From assembly GCA_034437615.1 (NCBI GenBank), contig DAOTTW010000126.1, positions 1 through 6,625 on the forward strand: a stretch of 6,625 bases of DNA. The letters run 5' to 3'. The notes beneath the pieces were generated by a model. The model made no database searches. It worked only from the letters and a program-made list of their open reading frames with translations, and was not told the origin of the DNA. The stretch is from DAOTTW01 sp034437615. Its GTDB lineage: Bacteria > Chloroflexota > Anaerolineae > Aggregatilineales > Phototrophicaceae. Both the position numbers and the translations under genes were made by a program. This document shows, one piece after another, positions 1 through 5,944 of this stretch. Positions within the stretch are counted from its first letter, which is position 1. Each line of letters begins with the position of its first letter.

Positions 1-200
1 CCGAACAAGCACAATTCGCGCTGCGTGCCCTGGAAATCGGCCAAGCGCTGCCGAATATCGGCCCGATGCTGCTCTACAATCTGAATGCGTGCAGCGTCGG
101 CCACACCGAAGACTGCTTCTACAGCATGATCGACGCCGCAGGCCAGCAGCGCCCCTTATTTGATGCCTTGCAAAGCCGCCTGAATACACCAACGGAGTAA
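1..200 (+). CDS. C-terminal end of a probable glycoside hydrolase-like protein (5' end outside window)
   Basis: An open frame with codons starting at base 3 runs from the window edge to TAA at 198-200 and gives 65 residues. The fragment has a small-residue and aromatic stretch (IGPMLLYNLNAC), then a short acidic/aromatic segment (EDCFYSMID), then a G-x-x-RPLFDAL ending. This pattern resembles the last beta-strand and helix of clan-A (beta/alpha)8 hydrolases, in which a W/L-x-N-L-N strand is followed by 'D..G..RPAYDAL'. The catalytic residues would lie upstream, so activity cannot be judged. The stop is only 3 bases before the next start, and the next gene's Shine-Dalgarno sequence (GGAG, 194-197) lies inside the last codons, so the two genes are probably co-transcribed. 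That the frame is coding is fairly sure; the family assignment is an inference from a short tail. Confidence 0.6.
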   Translation, partial: EQAQFALRALEIGQALPNIGPMLLYNLNACSVGHTEDCFYSMIDAAGQQRPLFDALQSRLNTPTE

Positions 201-203
201 CAC

Positions 204-1040
204 ATGGCACAGCAAATGCTTGTCTCTACAGATTGGTTACATAAACACCTTGACGATAACAACCTGCGCGTGCTTGACATACGTGGGCGCGTGCAGCCCG
301 CCAGCGAACCGCCACCCCATTACTACAGCCACCGCGCCGACTACGAACAAAGTCACATCCCCGGCTCGCTGTTTGTGGATTGGACCCGCGACATCGTAGA
401 ACCCGGCTCGCCGTCGTATGATGTCGCCAATCCGCAACGCTATGCCGATCTGATGTCGCGGCTTGGCGTGGGTGATGAGACGCAGATAGTCGCCTATGAT
501 GATGCGAACGGCATGTTTGCGGCGCGCCTGTGGTGGACGCTGAATTATTACGGTCATGCACAGGTCGCTGTGCTGGATGGTGGCTGGCAAAAATGGCTAG
601 CAGAAAAACGCCCAACGACAGATATTATACCGGACGTGCAGCCCACGACATTTACGCCGCGCATAAACTCAGCTTGGCACAGCAGCGCCGATGAAGTGCT
701 GAAACAGCCAGCACAATTACTAGATGTGCGCTCAACGGCTGAATACAACGGTGCCGCCTCTCGTGTGCAACGCAAGGGGCACATCCCCGGCGCGCTGAAC
801 CTGCCGCGCAAGCAACTACTGGCCACAGATGGCACGCTGCTAGCCCCGAATGCCTTGCGGCAAGCGTTCACACAAGCAGGCATCGACCTGAACACCACAG
901 AGACCATCGTCTATTGCAATTCCGGTGTATCGGCCAGCTTTGCGTTGCTGGCGTTGCACGTCGCCGGGATGCAAGGCGGCAGCGTCTATGATGGCTCGTG
1001 GAGGGATTGGGCTAACGACGCCGATAAGCCCATCACCTGA
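204..1040 (+). CDS. Two-domain rhodanese sulfurtransferase (thiosulfate / 3-mercaptopyruvate type)
   Basis: This 278-residue protein has the usual length of tandem-rhodanese sulfurtransferases (SseA/TST group), cytoplasmic enzymes that move a sulfane sulfur from thiosulfate or 3-mercaptopyruvate to cyanide or thiols through a cysteine persulfide. Residues about 8-135 form the non-catalytic N-terminal domain, with the typical HIPGSLFVDW, YDDANGMFAARLWW and VLDGGW segments. Residues about 155-275 form the catalytic domain, with LLDVRSTAEY, KGHIPGALNLP and the active-site loop CNSGVSA, whose nucleophile is Cys238. The loop is closer to the CG(S/T)GVT of mercaptopyruvate enzymes than to the CRKGVT of thiosulfate enzymes, but matches neither, so the donor is left open. 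No signal peptide is visible. The start ATG is preceded by GGAG at 194-197 with 6-base spacing. A second Met at residue 5 is a less likely start. The gene follows the upstream coding frame by 3 bases, which suggests an operon. Confidence 0.93.
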   Translation: MAQQMLVSTDWLHKHLDDNNLRVLDIRGRVQPASEPPPHYYSHRADYEQSHIPGSLFVDWTRDIVEPGSPSYDVANPQRYADLMSRLGVGDETQIVAYDDANGMFAARLWWTLNYYGHAQVAVLDGGWQKWLAEKRPTTDIIPDVQPTTFTPRINSAWHSSADEVLKQPAQLLDVRSTAEYNGAASRVQRKGHIPGALNLPRKQLLATDGTLLAPNALRQAFTQAGIDLNTTETIVYCNSGVSASFALLALHVAGMQGGSVYDGSWRDWANDADKPIT

Positions 1041-1048
1041 AAACTCTG

Positions 1049-1113
1049 AGGATTAAATGGACAAGCGTCCACTTTAATGCGTAAGACGCACTTACTACGC
1101 CGCATCTAATCCT
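1049..1113 (+). other. Intergenic region with nested inverted repeats (possible transcript-end structure)
   Basis: The gap at 1041-1279 after the sulfurtransferase contains overlapping inverted repeats. TGGAC (1058-1062) pairs with GTCCA (1067-1071) around an AAGC loop, and this stem can be extended by ATTAAA (1052-1057) with TTTAAT (1073-1078) if C1072 is bulged. TGCGT (1078-1082) pairs with ACGCA (1086-1090). An alternative outer stem joins AGGATTA (1049-1055) to TAATCCT (1107-1113) and would enclose both small hairpins. No T-run follows, so this is not a classical intrinsic terminator. It could be a processed 3' end or a chance structure. The rest of the gap holds only an inverted repeat at 1145-1156 and the purine-rich ribosome binding site of the next gene. 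Confidence 0.3.
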
Positions 1114-1279
1114 TGATTAAACCCCACATACTATATTGCCATCGTTGGTTGACCAAAGATCAATCAGCGTACAACACAGCAAAATCCACTGCTACAGCAG
1201 GCACAATACGCTTAAGCAGCACACAAAAAACAGCAACGAAGATAGCGACCAAAATTAATCAAGACGAAGGAAAGATACC

Positions 1280-2305
1280 GTGAAGGTAGTGGCGTACAAC
1301 GACGACAGTGCATTCGAGACCCTGCAACCAGAATGGAATGACCTGGTTGCACGCAGCAGCGCCAATACAATCTTCAGCACATGGGAATGGCAAAGTAACT
1401 GGTGGCGCGTCTATTGTCCGGGGGACCTCTGGCTGCTGGCGATTCGCGATGATGCCGATAAACTGGTGGGTATCGCGTCGTTTTTCATCACAGACGAGGA
1501 AAAAGGCCGTACACTGCATTTCGTTGGCAGCGAGGACGTAACCGATTACCTGGATTTGATTATCGACACAGAGCAAGCCGACAAAGCATATAAATGCCTC
1601 GTGGGTTACATCGCACAGGCCAGCGACAAATACGACCGCATGGTGCTCTGTAATATCCCACAGCAATCGCCCTCGCTGGATAGCTTTGTACAAGCGCTTA
1701 CGGACTGTCGTTATGAGGTCAAAGTCGAGCAGCGCGACGTGTGTCCGGTTATTCGGCTGGATGGCACATGGGACGATTACCTGGAAGCGCTGGATAAGAA
1801 GCAGCGCCATGAATTACGCCGTAAGCTGCGCCGTGCGGAAGGTGCGCAAAAAATGGGCGTCATGAAGTGGCATTTTGTGGATGATACGCACGACATGGAC
1901 GCACAAATTGAACAGCTATTCGACCTAATGCGCACCAGCCAACACGAAAAAGCCAAATTCCTGCAAGACGAGCAGCACGTGGCCTTCTTCAAGTCCATCA
2001 TCCCGTTAGCCCACAAAGCAGGCTGGCTCAATCTGTCGTTCCTCACGATGAACGACAAGCCCATCTCGGCCTATCTCAACTTCGACTATCACAATCACAT
2101 TCTCGTCTACAACTCCGGCATCGACCCTAGCCAACACGGGAACCTCAGCCCCGGTATCGTGCTACTGGCCTTCCTGGTTCAAGATGCCATCGACAAGGGC
2201 TGCGCAACCTTCGACTTTCTGCGCGGTGACGAAGAATACAAGTATCGCATGGGCGCGAAAGACACAGCCGTTTATACGCTGATCGCATCGCCCGCATCTG
2301 CATAA
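1280..2305 (+). CDS. GNAT-fold acyltransferase of the CelD/BcsL (FemAB-like) group
   Basis: This 341-residue protein starts at GTG (1280-1282), with GAAGG at 1266-1270 as the ribosome binding site 9 bases upstream. The N-terminal half opens with the W-x-x-L-x-x-R / F-S-x-W-E-W-x-x-x-W pattern seen in CelD/BcsL-type proteins (known as 'acetyltransferase involved in cellulose biosynthesis', GNAT_acetyltransf_6). A basic helix follows (KKQRHELRRKLRR, residues 173-185). The C-terminal GNAT half includes PISAYLNFDY, the 'YNSG.D' and 'SPGIVLL' segments, and the hallmark FDFLRGDEEYKYRMGA near residues 311-326. Members of this fold transfer acyl groups to glycans or amino acids to peptidoglycan-type acceptors; the actual substrate cannot be read from the sequence. 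No signal peptide or membrane segment is seen, so it is probably cytoplasmic. It lies 56 bases before a glycosyltransferase on the same strand, which favours glycan or glycoside modification. The fold assignment is strong and the substrate is unknown. Confidence 0.85.
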   Translation: MKVVAYNDDSAFETLQPEWNDLVARSSANTIFSTWEWQSNWWRVYCPGDLWLLAIRDDADKLVGIASFFITDEEKGRTLHFVGSEDVTDYLDLIIDTEQADKAYKCLVGYIAQASDKYDRMVLCNIPQQSPSLDSFVQALTDCRYEVKVEQRDVCPVIRLDGTWDDYLEALDKKQRHELRRKLRRAEGAQKMGVMKWHFVDDTHDMDAQIEQLFDLMRTSQHEKAKFLQDEQHVAFFKSIIPLAHKAGWLNLSFLTMNDKPISAYLNFDYHNHILVYNSGIDPSQHGNLSPGIVLLAFLVQDAIDKGCATFDFLRGDEEYKYRMGAKDTAVYTLIASPASA

Positions 2306-2361
2306 CAGGCACGCAGTCATACAAACCCACACTGCAACCAAACACAGCGAGGTGCCCTTCT

Positions 2362-3618
2362 ATGCCCATACAACGTCTGGCCTTCCTAAGCGTGCATACC
2401 AGCCCACTCGCCCCGATGGGCGGCAACAAAACCGGCGGCATGAACGTCTACATTCGCGAACTGGCCCAGGAATTGGGGCAGCGCGGCATTCAGGTCGATA
2501 TTTTCACGCGGCGCTCATCCCCCAATGAACCGGATATTGACCCCGGCATCGGGCCGAATGTGCGTGTGATTTACGTCAAGGCTGGCCCAGCCACTGCGCT
2601 AGCCCCTGATGACATCTATGAGCACCTATCGCAATTTACAGCGCGTGTGATCGCCTTCAGCACAGTGCAAAACCTGCGCTACGATGTCATTTACAGCCAT
2701 TACTGGCTCAGTGGGTGGGTTGCCGCCAAGCTAAACGAAGCTTGGGGCACGCCCTTCGTACAGATGTTCCACACGCTCGGCCACATGAAGCAACGCATTC
2801 AATCACATGGCGCAGCCCTGCCCAATCAGCGCATTAATACAGAGCGTGAAGTCACCGAATGGGCCAGCCGTATCGTCGCAGCGACACCCGCTGAGTATGC
2901 GCAATTGCTGTGGTTGTACCGCGCACGCCGCAAAAAGATCGAAATTATCCCGCCCGGTGTCAATACAACGCGCTTCTATCCCACTAACCGAGACACAGCC
3001 CGCCAGCAACTACACATCCCGCCGGATGAACGCTGGTTGCTGTTCGTCGGGCGCATTGAACGCCTGAAGGCCATCGACATCGTGCTTCAAGCGCTGCATG
3101 TCATCCAACAAGACGACCCGACAGTCCTGCATAATGTGCGCTTCGGTGTCGTCGGCGGTCACCTCAAAGACGCCAGTAACAGCGAGATGAACCGCCTGCA
3201 AACGCTGACACGTGAGCTTAAGCTGACAGAAAATGTGCGCTTCCTGGGTGCAAAAGAGCAGCACCTTCTGCCACAATATTACGCCGCAGCAGATGCTGTT
3301 CTGATGCCCTCAGATTATGAATCCTTCGGCATGGTCGCGCTCGAAGCGATGGCGATGGGCACGCCTGTCATTGCATCCGAAGTCGGTGGTTTGGCGTATC
3401 TGGTGAGAGATGGTGAAACGGGCTATCTGGTGCCGACGAGAGAACCACAGGCATTAGCGGCACGCATCAAGGCCCTGCTAAATGACCCGCACAAGACGCG
3501 CCAGATGGGGCACAACGCCGCGCACCTGGCACAGCAGTACGCTTGGTCGCATATTGCCGATCAACTGCTGACCCTGTTCGAGGGGCTGACCAGGCAACAC
3601 AGCACCCGCAGCGCCTAG
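2362..3618 (+). CDS. GT4-family glycosyltransferase, MshA-like
   Basis: This 418-residue protein is a full-length retaining GT-B glycosyltransferase (family GT4). The ribosome binding site GAGGT (2349-2353) lies 8 bases before the ATG. The N-terminal acceptor domain has LSVHTSPLAPMGG..TGGMNVY (about residues 9-30), SHYWLSG (112-118) and HTL (137-139), which closely follow MshA, the mycothiol enzyme that joins GlcNAc to inositol phosphate. The C-terminal donor domain has GR-I-x-x-LK with Arg231 and Lys236, which in this family contact the nucleotide-sugar phosphates. It also has the EX7E pair Glu320/Glu328 in YESFGMVALE, then GTPVIASEVGGL and DGETGYLVP. By alignment from memory, the inositol-phosphate-binding Lys of MshA falls on Pro82, while the corresponding Tyr114, Thr138 and Arg157 remain. 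Mycothiol is classically actinobacterial and no mshB, mshC or mshD is visible, so the acceptor is left open. It is probably co-transcribed with the upstream GNAT gene. Its stop overlaps the convergent gene's stop. Confidence 0.9.
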   Translation: MPIQRLAFLSVHTSPLAPMGGNKTGGMNVYIRELAQELGQRGIQVDIFTRRSSPNEPDIDPGIGPNVRVIYVKAGPATALAPDDIYEHLSQFTARVIAFSTVQNLRYDVIYSHYWLSGWVAAKLNEAWGTPFVQMFHTLGHMKQRIQSHGAALPNQRINTEREVTEWASRIVAATPAEYAQLLWLYRARRKKIEIIPPGVNTTRFYPTNRDTARQQLHIPPDERWLLFVGRIERLKAIDIVLQALHVIQQDDPTVLHNVRFGVVGGHLKDASNSEMNRLQTLTRELKLTENVRFLGAKEQHLLPQYYAAADAVLMPSDYESFGMVALEAMAMGTPVIASEVGGLAYLVRDGETGYLVPTREPQALAARIKALLNDPHKTRQMGHNAAHLAQQYAWSHIADQLLTLFEGLTRQHSTRSA

Positions 3619-3629
3619 CCGCCGTAGGC
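3613..3629. other. Shared CTAG stop site of convergent genes within a small inverted repeat
   Basis: CTAG at 3615-3618 gives TAG to the glycosyltransferase on the + strand (3616-3618) and TAG to the small gene on the - strand (3617-3615). GCCTA (3613-3617) is the exact reverse complement of TAGGC (3625-3629), with a 7-base GC-rich loop, so either transcript could fold a short hairpin here. No T-run follows on either strand, so termination at this point is only a possibility. Confidence 0.5.
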
Positions 3630-3935
3630 ATTTGGGGTATCGGCTGCCAGCGCATCAATATAGGGTTCATGCTCCGTGATTTCGACAGCATCATCTTCAT
3701 GGATCACAGTCTGGCCCTTCTGATACAGCACATCGTTGAAGCCATCATAACGATAGCGGCGGTTGACCCAGCCATGATGGGCATGATGAAAGACGACATT
3801 AAACTGGATGGATTCATCTTCCATCAACAATCTCTCGTCCACAATCCAGATCGGCGCATACTGTGACAGGTGCGGCTTGGCCTTCTTGTCGCGCTTTGCA
3901 CGCAGGCTCTCTGCGGTGTTGTAATCGTCGTGCAT
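3615..3935 (-). CDS. Small uncharacterised soluble protein (106 aa)
   Basis: I do not recognise a named family. The frame is judged real because it fills the space between convergent genes, its stop meets the neighbouring stop exactly, and a good ribosome binding site (GAGGT on the - strand, bases 3947-3943) lies 7 bases before the ATG. The protein has a basic start (RAKRDKKAK, residues 12-20), then an ordered-looking core with YAPIWIVDERLL (26-37), a histidine cluster HHAHHG (50-55), WVNRRYRYDG (56-65) and DVLYQKGQ (68-75), and an acidic C-terminus with paired Glu residues. There is no signal peptide or membrane segment. Alternating hydrophobic and polar residues suggest a small beta-rich fold. 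The His cluster could bind metal or nucleic acid, but no complete known motif is seen. The gene points toward the glycosyltransferase and follows mutL on the same strand after a 161-base gap, so it probably has its own promoter. Confidence 0.7.
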   Translation of the reverse strand: MHDDYNTAESLRAKRDKKAKPHLSQYAPIWIVDERLLMEDESIQFNVVFHHAHHGWVNRRYRYDGFNDVLYQKGQTVIHEDDAVEITEHEPYIDALAADTPNAYGG

Positions 3936-3955
3936 CAGTTCGACCTCGTTTTCAT
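3935..3955 (-). other. Six-codon upstream ORF overlapping the small gene's start
   Basis: On the - strand, an ATG at 3955-3953 opens the frame MKTRSN and stops at TGA (3937-3935). That TGA overlaps the next gene's ATG as TGATG. The ribosome binding site of the main gene lies inside this small frame. There is no clear ribosome binding site before the small ORF itself, so translation is uncertain. If it is translated, it could couple or modulate initiation of the 106-residue protein. Confidence 0.25.
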
Positions 3956-3984
3956 TCTTAATTTTTCATTCTTAATTTTTCATT
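3949..3984. repeat. 14-bp AT-rich tandem repeat, about 2.6 copies
   Basis: The unit TTCATTCTTAATTT occurs perfectly at 3951-3964 and 3965-3978, and the period-14 match extends from 3949 to 3984. It lies in the 5' leader of the small - strand gene, ending just before its ribosome binding site. Read on the - strand, the array contains ATG-AAA-AAT-TAA twice (starting at 3983 and 3969), each a three-codon ORF, and the last partial copy supplies the ATG of the six-codon upstream ORF. It is much more AT-rich than the surrounding genes and is a likely site of copy-number slippage. Confidence 0.9.
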
Positions 3985-3992
3985 TCTTCGTT

Positions 3993-4011
3993 TTGTCTGC
4001 TTATTGTCTGC
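3993..4011. repeat. Direct repeat TTGTCTGC x2 at 11-bp spacing
   Basis: TTGTCTGC occurs at 3993-4000 and 4004-4011, about one DNA helical turn apart, and reads GCAGACAA twice on the - strand. It sits between mutL and the small gene, upstream of the small gene, where an operator could lie. A TTGACT at 4023-4018 (- strand) resembles a -35 box, but no convincing -10 is found at normal spacing. A binding role is inference only. The rest of the 3936-4096 gap shows no gene. Confidence 0.4.
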
Positions 4012-4096
4012 ATATTTAGTCAACGCTCATCAAGCATTCATTCTAGCCGCCCGCATACAGCAGCACAACGTTTAATCAGATGGGGTATCATCGGCC

Positions 4097-5944
4097 CTAC
4101 TGACCGAATTCACGTGCCAGTTGTTCGGCGCTGAAGTGTACCAGTGTGGGCTTGCCATCCGGTGATGTGCGTGGGTTCTGTGTGCGCTCTAGCTGGCGTA
4201 CAATCTGCTGCATCTGCTCTGTATTAAGCAACTGTCCGGTTTTCAGCGCGGCACGCTGGCAGATCACACGCAACAAACGCCGATCCAGCGGCAACGCTGT
4301 ATCGTTACTATCCGCAGAAGCGCCTTTGCCCTCGGTCAATTCGTGCAGGACTGCACGCAATAAATCCGCCGGGGTGTGATCCTGCGCCACCTCTGGCATA
4401 GCGCGTACCATCAGCGTATTAGCCCCAAACGGCTCCACCTGAAAGCCCAGCATCGTGAATAAATCCTGCTGTGCTTCGATGGCCGCCAACTGCTTCTCGC
4501 TCACATCAACCGTTTCCGGCTCTATGGCTGTGTTGGCCACCTGACCCGACTGCAAGAGCGCTTCTATCTGTGCTTCGTACAACACACGATGATGCGCGTA
4601 ATGCTGATTAACCAGATACAAACCCGCTGGCCCTTCGGCCACAATATACGTCGCACCAATCTGCCCCACAACCCGCAATACAGGCAATGTGCGCGGCTTG
4701 TCGGGGCGTCCTGGCCCTTCTGGGATGGCTGTTGGGTCGTCGCTGTTATAATGCGGCGTATCGTAAGACGGTGCAGCGCCGTAATCGTCGCTCTCTAACT
4801 TCAGATCAAGCTGGTGCTGTGCGTCCCGTGCGCCACCCGGACCCTGAAAAGTAGAATGCAGGCCACCCAAGCCCCACGTATTCTTGTTCTCGGCATAGTC
4901 GGGGGCGGCATTCATGCCATAAGCACCCGTTTGCGCTGCAACGCGCACCACAGCACGCCTTACCACCCGCTGCACCGTCACAAATACTGCGTTCGAGTCT
5001 TGAAAGCGCACCTCAGCCTTCGTCGGGTGCACGTTCACATCCACAAAATCCGGCGGCACCTGCACCAGCAAAAACGCAATCGGGTAACGCCCTTTTTCCA
5101 GCAGCATGTGATACGCCTGCGTCACTGCATACGTCAGGCCGTTGTCGCTCACATTGCGCCCGTTGACGAAAAACACGATGCGCGTGCGGTCCTTGCGGTG
5201 CTGCTCTGGTGTGGAGACAAAGCCATAGACGCCGATGCGAATCCCAAGCGGTTGCACCGTCTCGTGTTCGCTGATTTCGATCATATCGCGGAATTGATCC
5301 AGGCCCAGCACTTTCACCAGCACATCCGCCAGTTGTCCACTGCCCGGCGAGCGAAACACCTCACGGCCATCTTGCACCAGCGTGAAGCGCACTTCTGGAT
5401 AGGCCATTGCATAGCGCGTGACAATCGTCTGGATGATGCGCTTTTCTGTCGCGGGGGATTTCAGGAATTTCAGGCGGGCAGGCACGTTATAAAAGAGGTT
5501 CTCGATTGTGATAACGGTCCCGGCAGGCACTCCGGCGGGCTTCTCATCAAGAATTTGGCCCCCTTCGACGCGCACTTCTAAGCCGACTGACTCCTCGCGT
5601 TGGCGTGTGGTTAACGTCAGATGGCTAACGGCTGCGATGCTGGCCAGCGCCTCGCCACGAAAGCCCAACGTGCGGATGCGATACAGGTCGTTAGCGGTCT
5701 CTAGCTTGCTGGTGGCGTGCCGCGCCAGCGCAAGCCTTGCCTGATCGTTCGCGATACCACCGCCGTCGTCGCTGATGCGGATCAGGCGCTGGCCGCCTTC
5801 TTGCACGTCGATGTGGATGTTGTTGGCGTCGGCATCCAGCGCATTCTCGACCAATTCTTTGACCGCAGAGGCAGGCCGTTCGACCACTTCACCCGCTGCA
5901 ATCTGACCGATCACCTCATCAGACAGGATTTTAATGGCTGTCAT
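4097..5944 (-). CDS. mutL: DNA mismatch repair protein MutL
   Basis: This 615-residue protein is the ATP-driven matchmaker that links mismatch recognition by MutS to downstream repair. The N-terminal GHKL ATPase (about residues 1-335) is intact: IAAGEVVERPASAVKELVENALDA (Glu33, Asn34, Asp37), DDGGGI (59-64), GFRGEALASIA (94-104), then the transducer with FVNGRNV and VDVNVHPTKAEVRF. A low-complexity linker (about 340-430) leads to the C-terminal dimerisation domain. There the endonuclease motif DQHA-x2-E-x4-E reads NQHYAHHRVLYE (446-457), and the metal-site CPHGRP reads SPDGKP (594-599). Several metal ligands are therefore absent, and nicking activity is doubtful. The ATG at 5944-5942 matches the conserved N-terminus of the family. 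No ribosome binding site is seen, and the start lies inside the end of the histidine kinase gene (14-base overlap), pointing to translational coupling. Neither mutS nor mutH is in the window. Confidence 0.97.
   Translation of the reverse strand: MTAIKILSDEVIGQIAAGEVVERPASAVKELVENALDADANNIHIDVQEGGQRLIRISDDGGGIANDQARLALARHATSKLETANDLYRIRTLGFRGEALASIAAVSHLTLTTRQREESVGLEVRVEGGQILDEKPAGVPAGTVITIENLFYNVPARLKFLKSPATEKRIIQTIVTRYAMAYPEVRFTLVQDGREVFRSPGSGQLADVLVKVLGLDQFRDMIEISEHETVQPLGIRIGVYGFVSTPEQHRKDRTRIVFFVNGRNVSDNGLTYAVTQAYHMLLEKGRYPIAFLLVQVPPDFVDVNVHPTKAEVRFQDSNAVFVTVQRVVRRAVVRVAAQTGAYGMNAAPDYAENKNTWGLGGLHSTFQGPGGARDAQHQLDLKLESDDYGAAPSYDTPHYNSDDPTAIPEGPGRPDKPRTLPVLRVVGQIGATYIVAEGPAGLYLVNQHYAHHRVLYEAQIEALLQSGQVANTAIEPETVDVSEKQLAAIEAQQDLFTMLGFQVEPFGANTLMVRAMPEVAQDHTPADLLRAVLHELTEGKGASADSNDTALPLDRRLLRVICQRAALKTGQLLNTEQMQQIVRQLERTQNPRTSPDGKPTLVHFSAEQLAREFGQ

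Noticed and set aside
1113..1137. Promoter-like TTGATT and TATATT before the GNAT gene
   Set aside because: The spacing is only 13 bases, too short for a normal sigma-70 promoter, and no better pair was found in the gap.
1259..1810. A 183-codon open frame on the - strand
   Set aside because: It is antisense to the GNAT gene, which has a good ribosome binding site and family motifs. This frame is a shadow.
3543..3866. A 107-codon + strand frame over the end of the glycosyltransferase and the small gene
   Set aside because: It overlaps two better-supported genes and has no ribosome binding site. The - strand frame ends exactly at the convergent stop and starts after GAGGT.
4018..4023. TTGACT as a -35 box for the small - strand gene
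   Set aside because: No acceptable -10 lies 16-18 bases downstream; the nearest AT-rich hexamer is at about 9 bases, so a promoter is not called.
4814..5581. A 255-codon open frame on the + strand
   Set aside because: It lies fully antisense to mutL, whose conserved motifs fix the coding strand. Its product is His/Arg-rich low-order sequence with no domain and no ribosome binding site.
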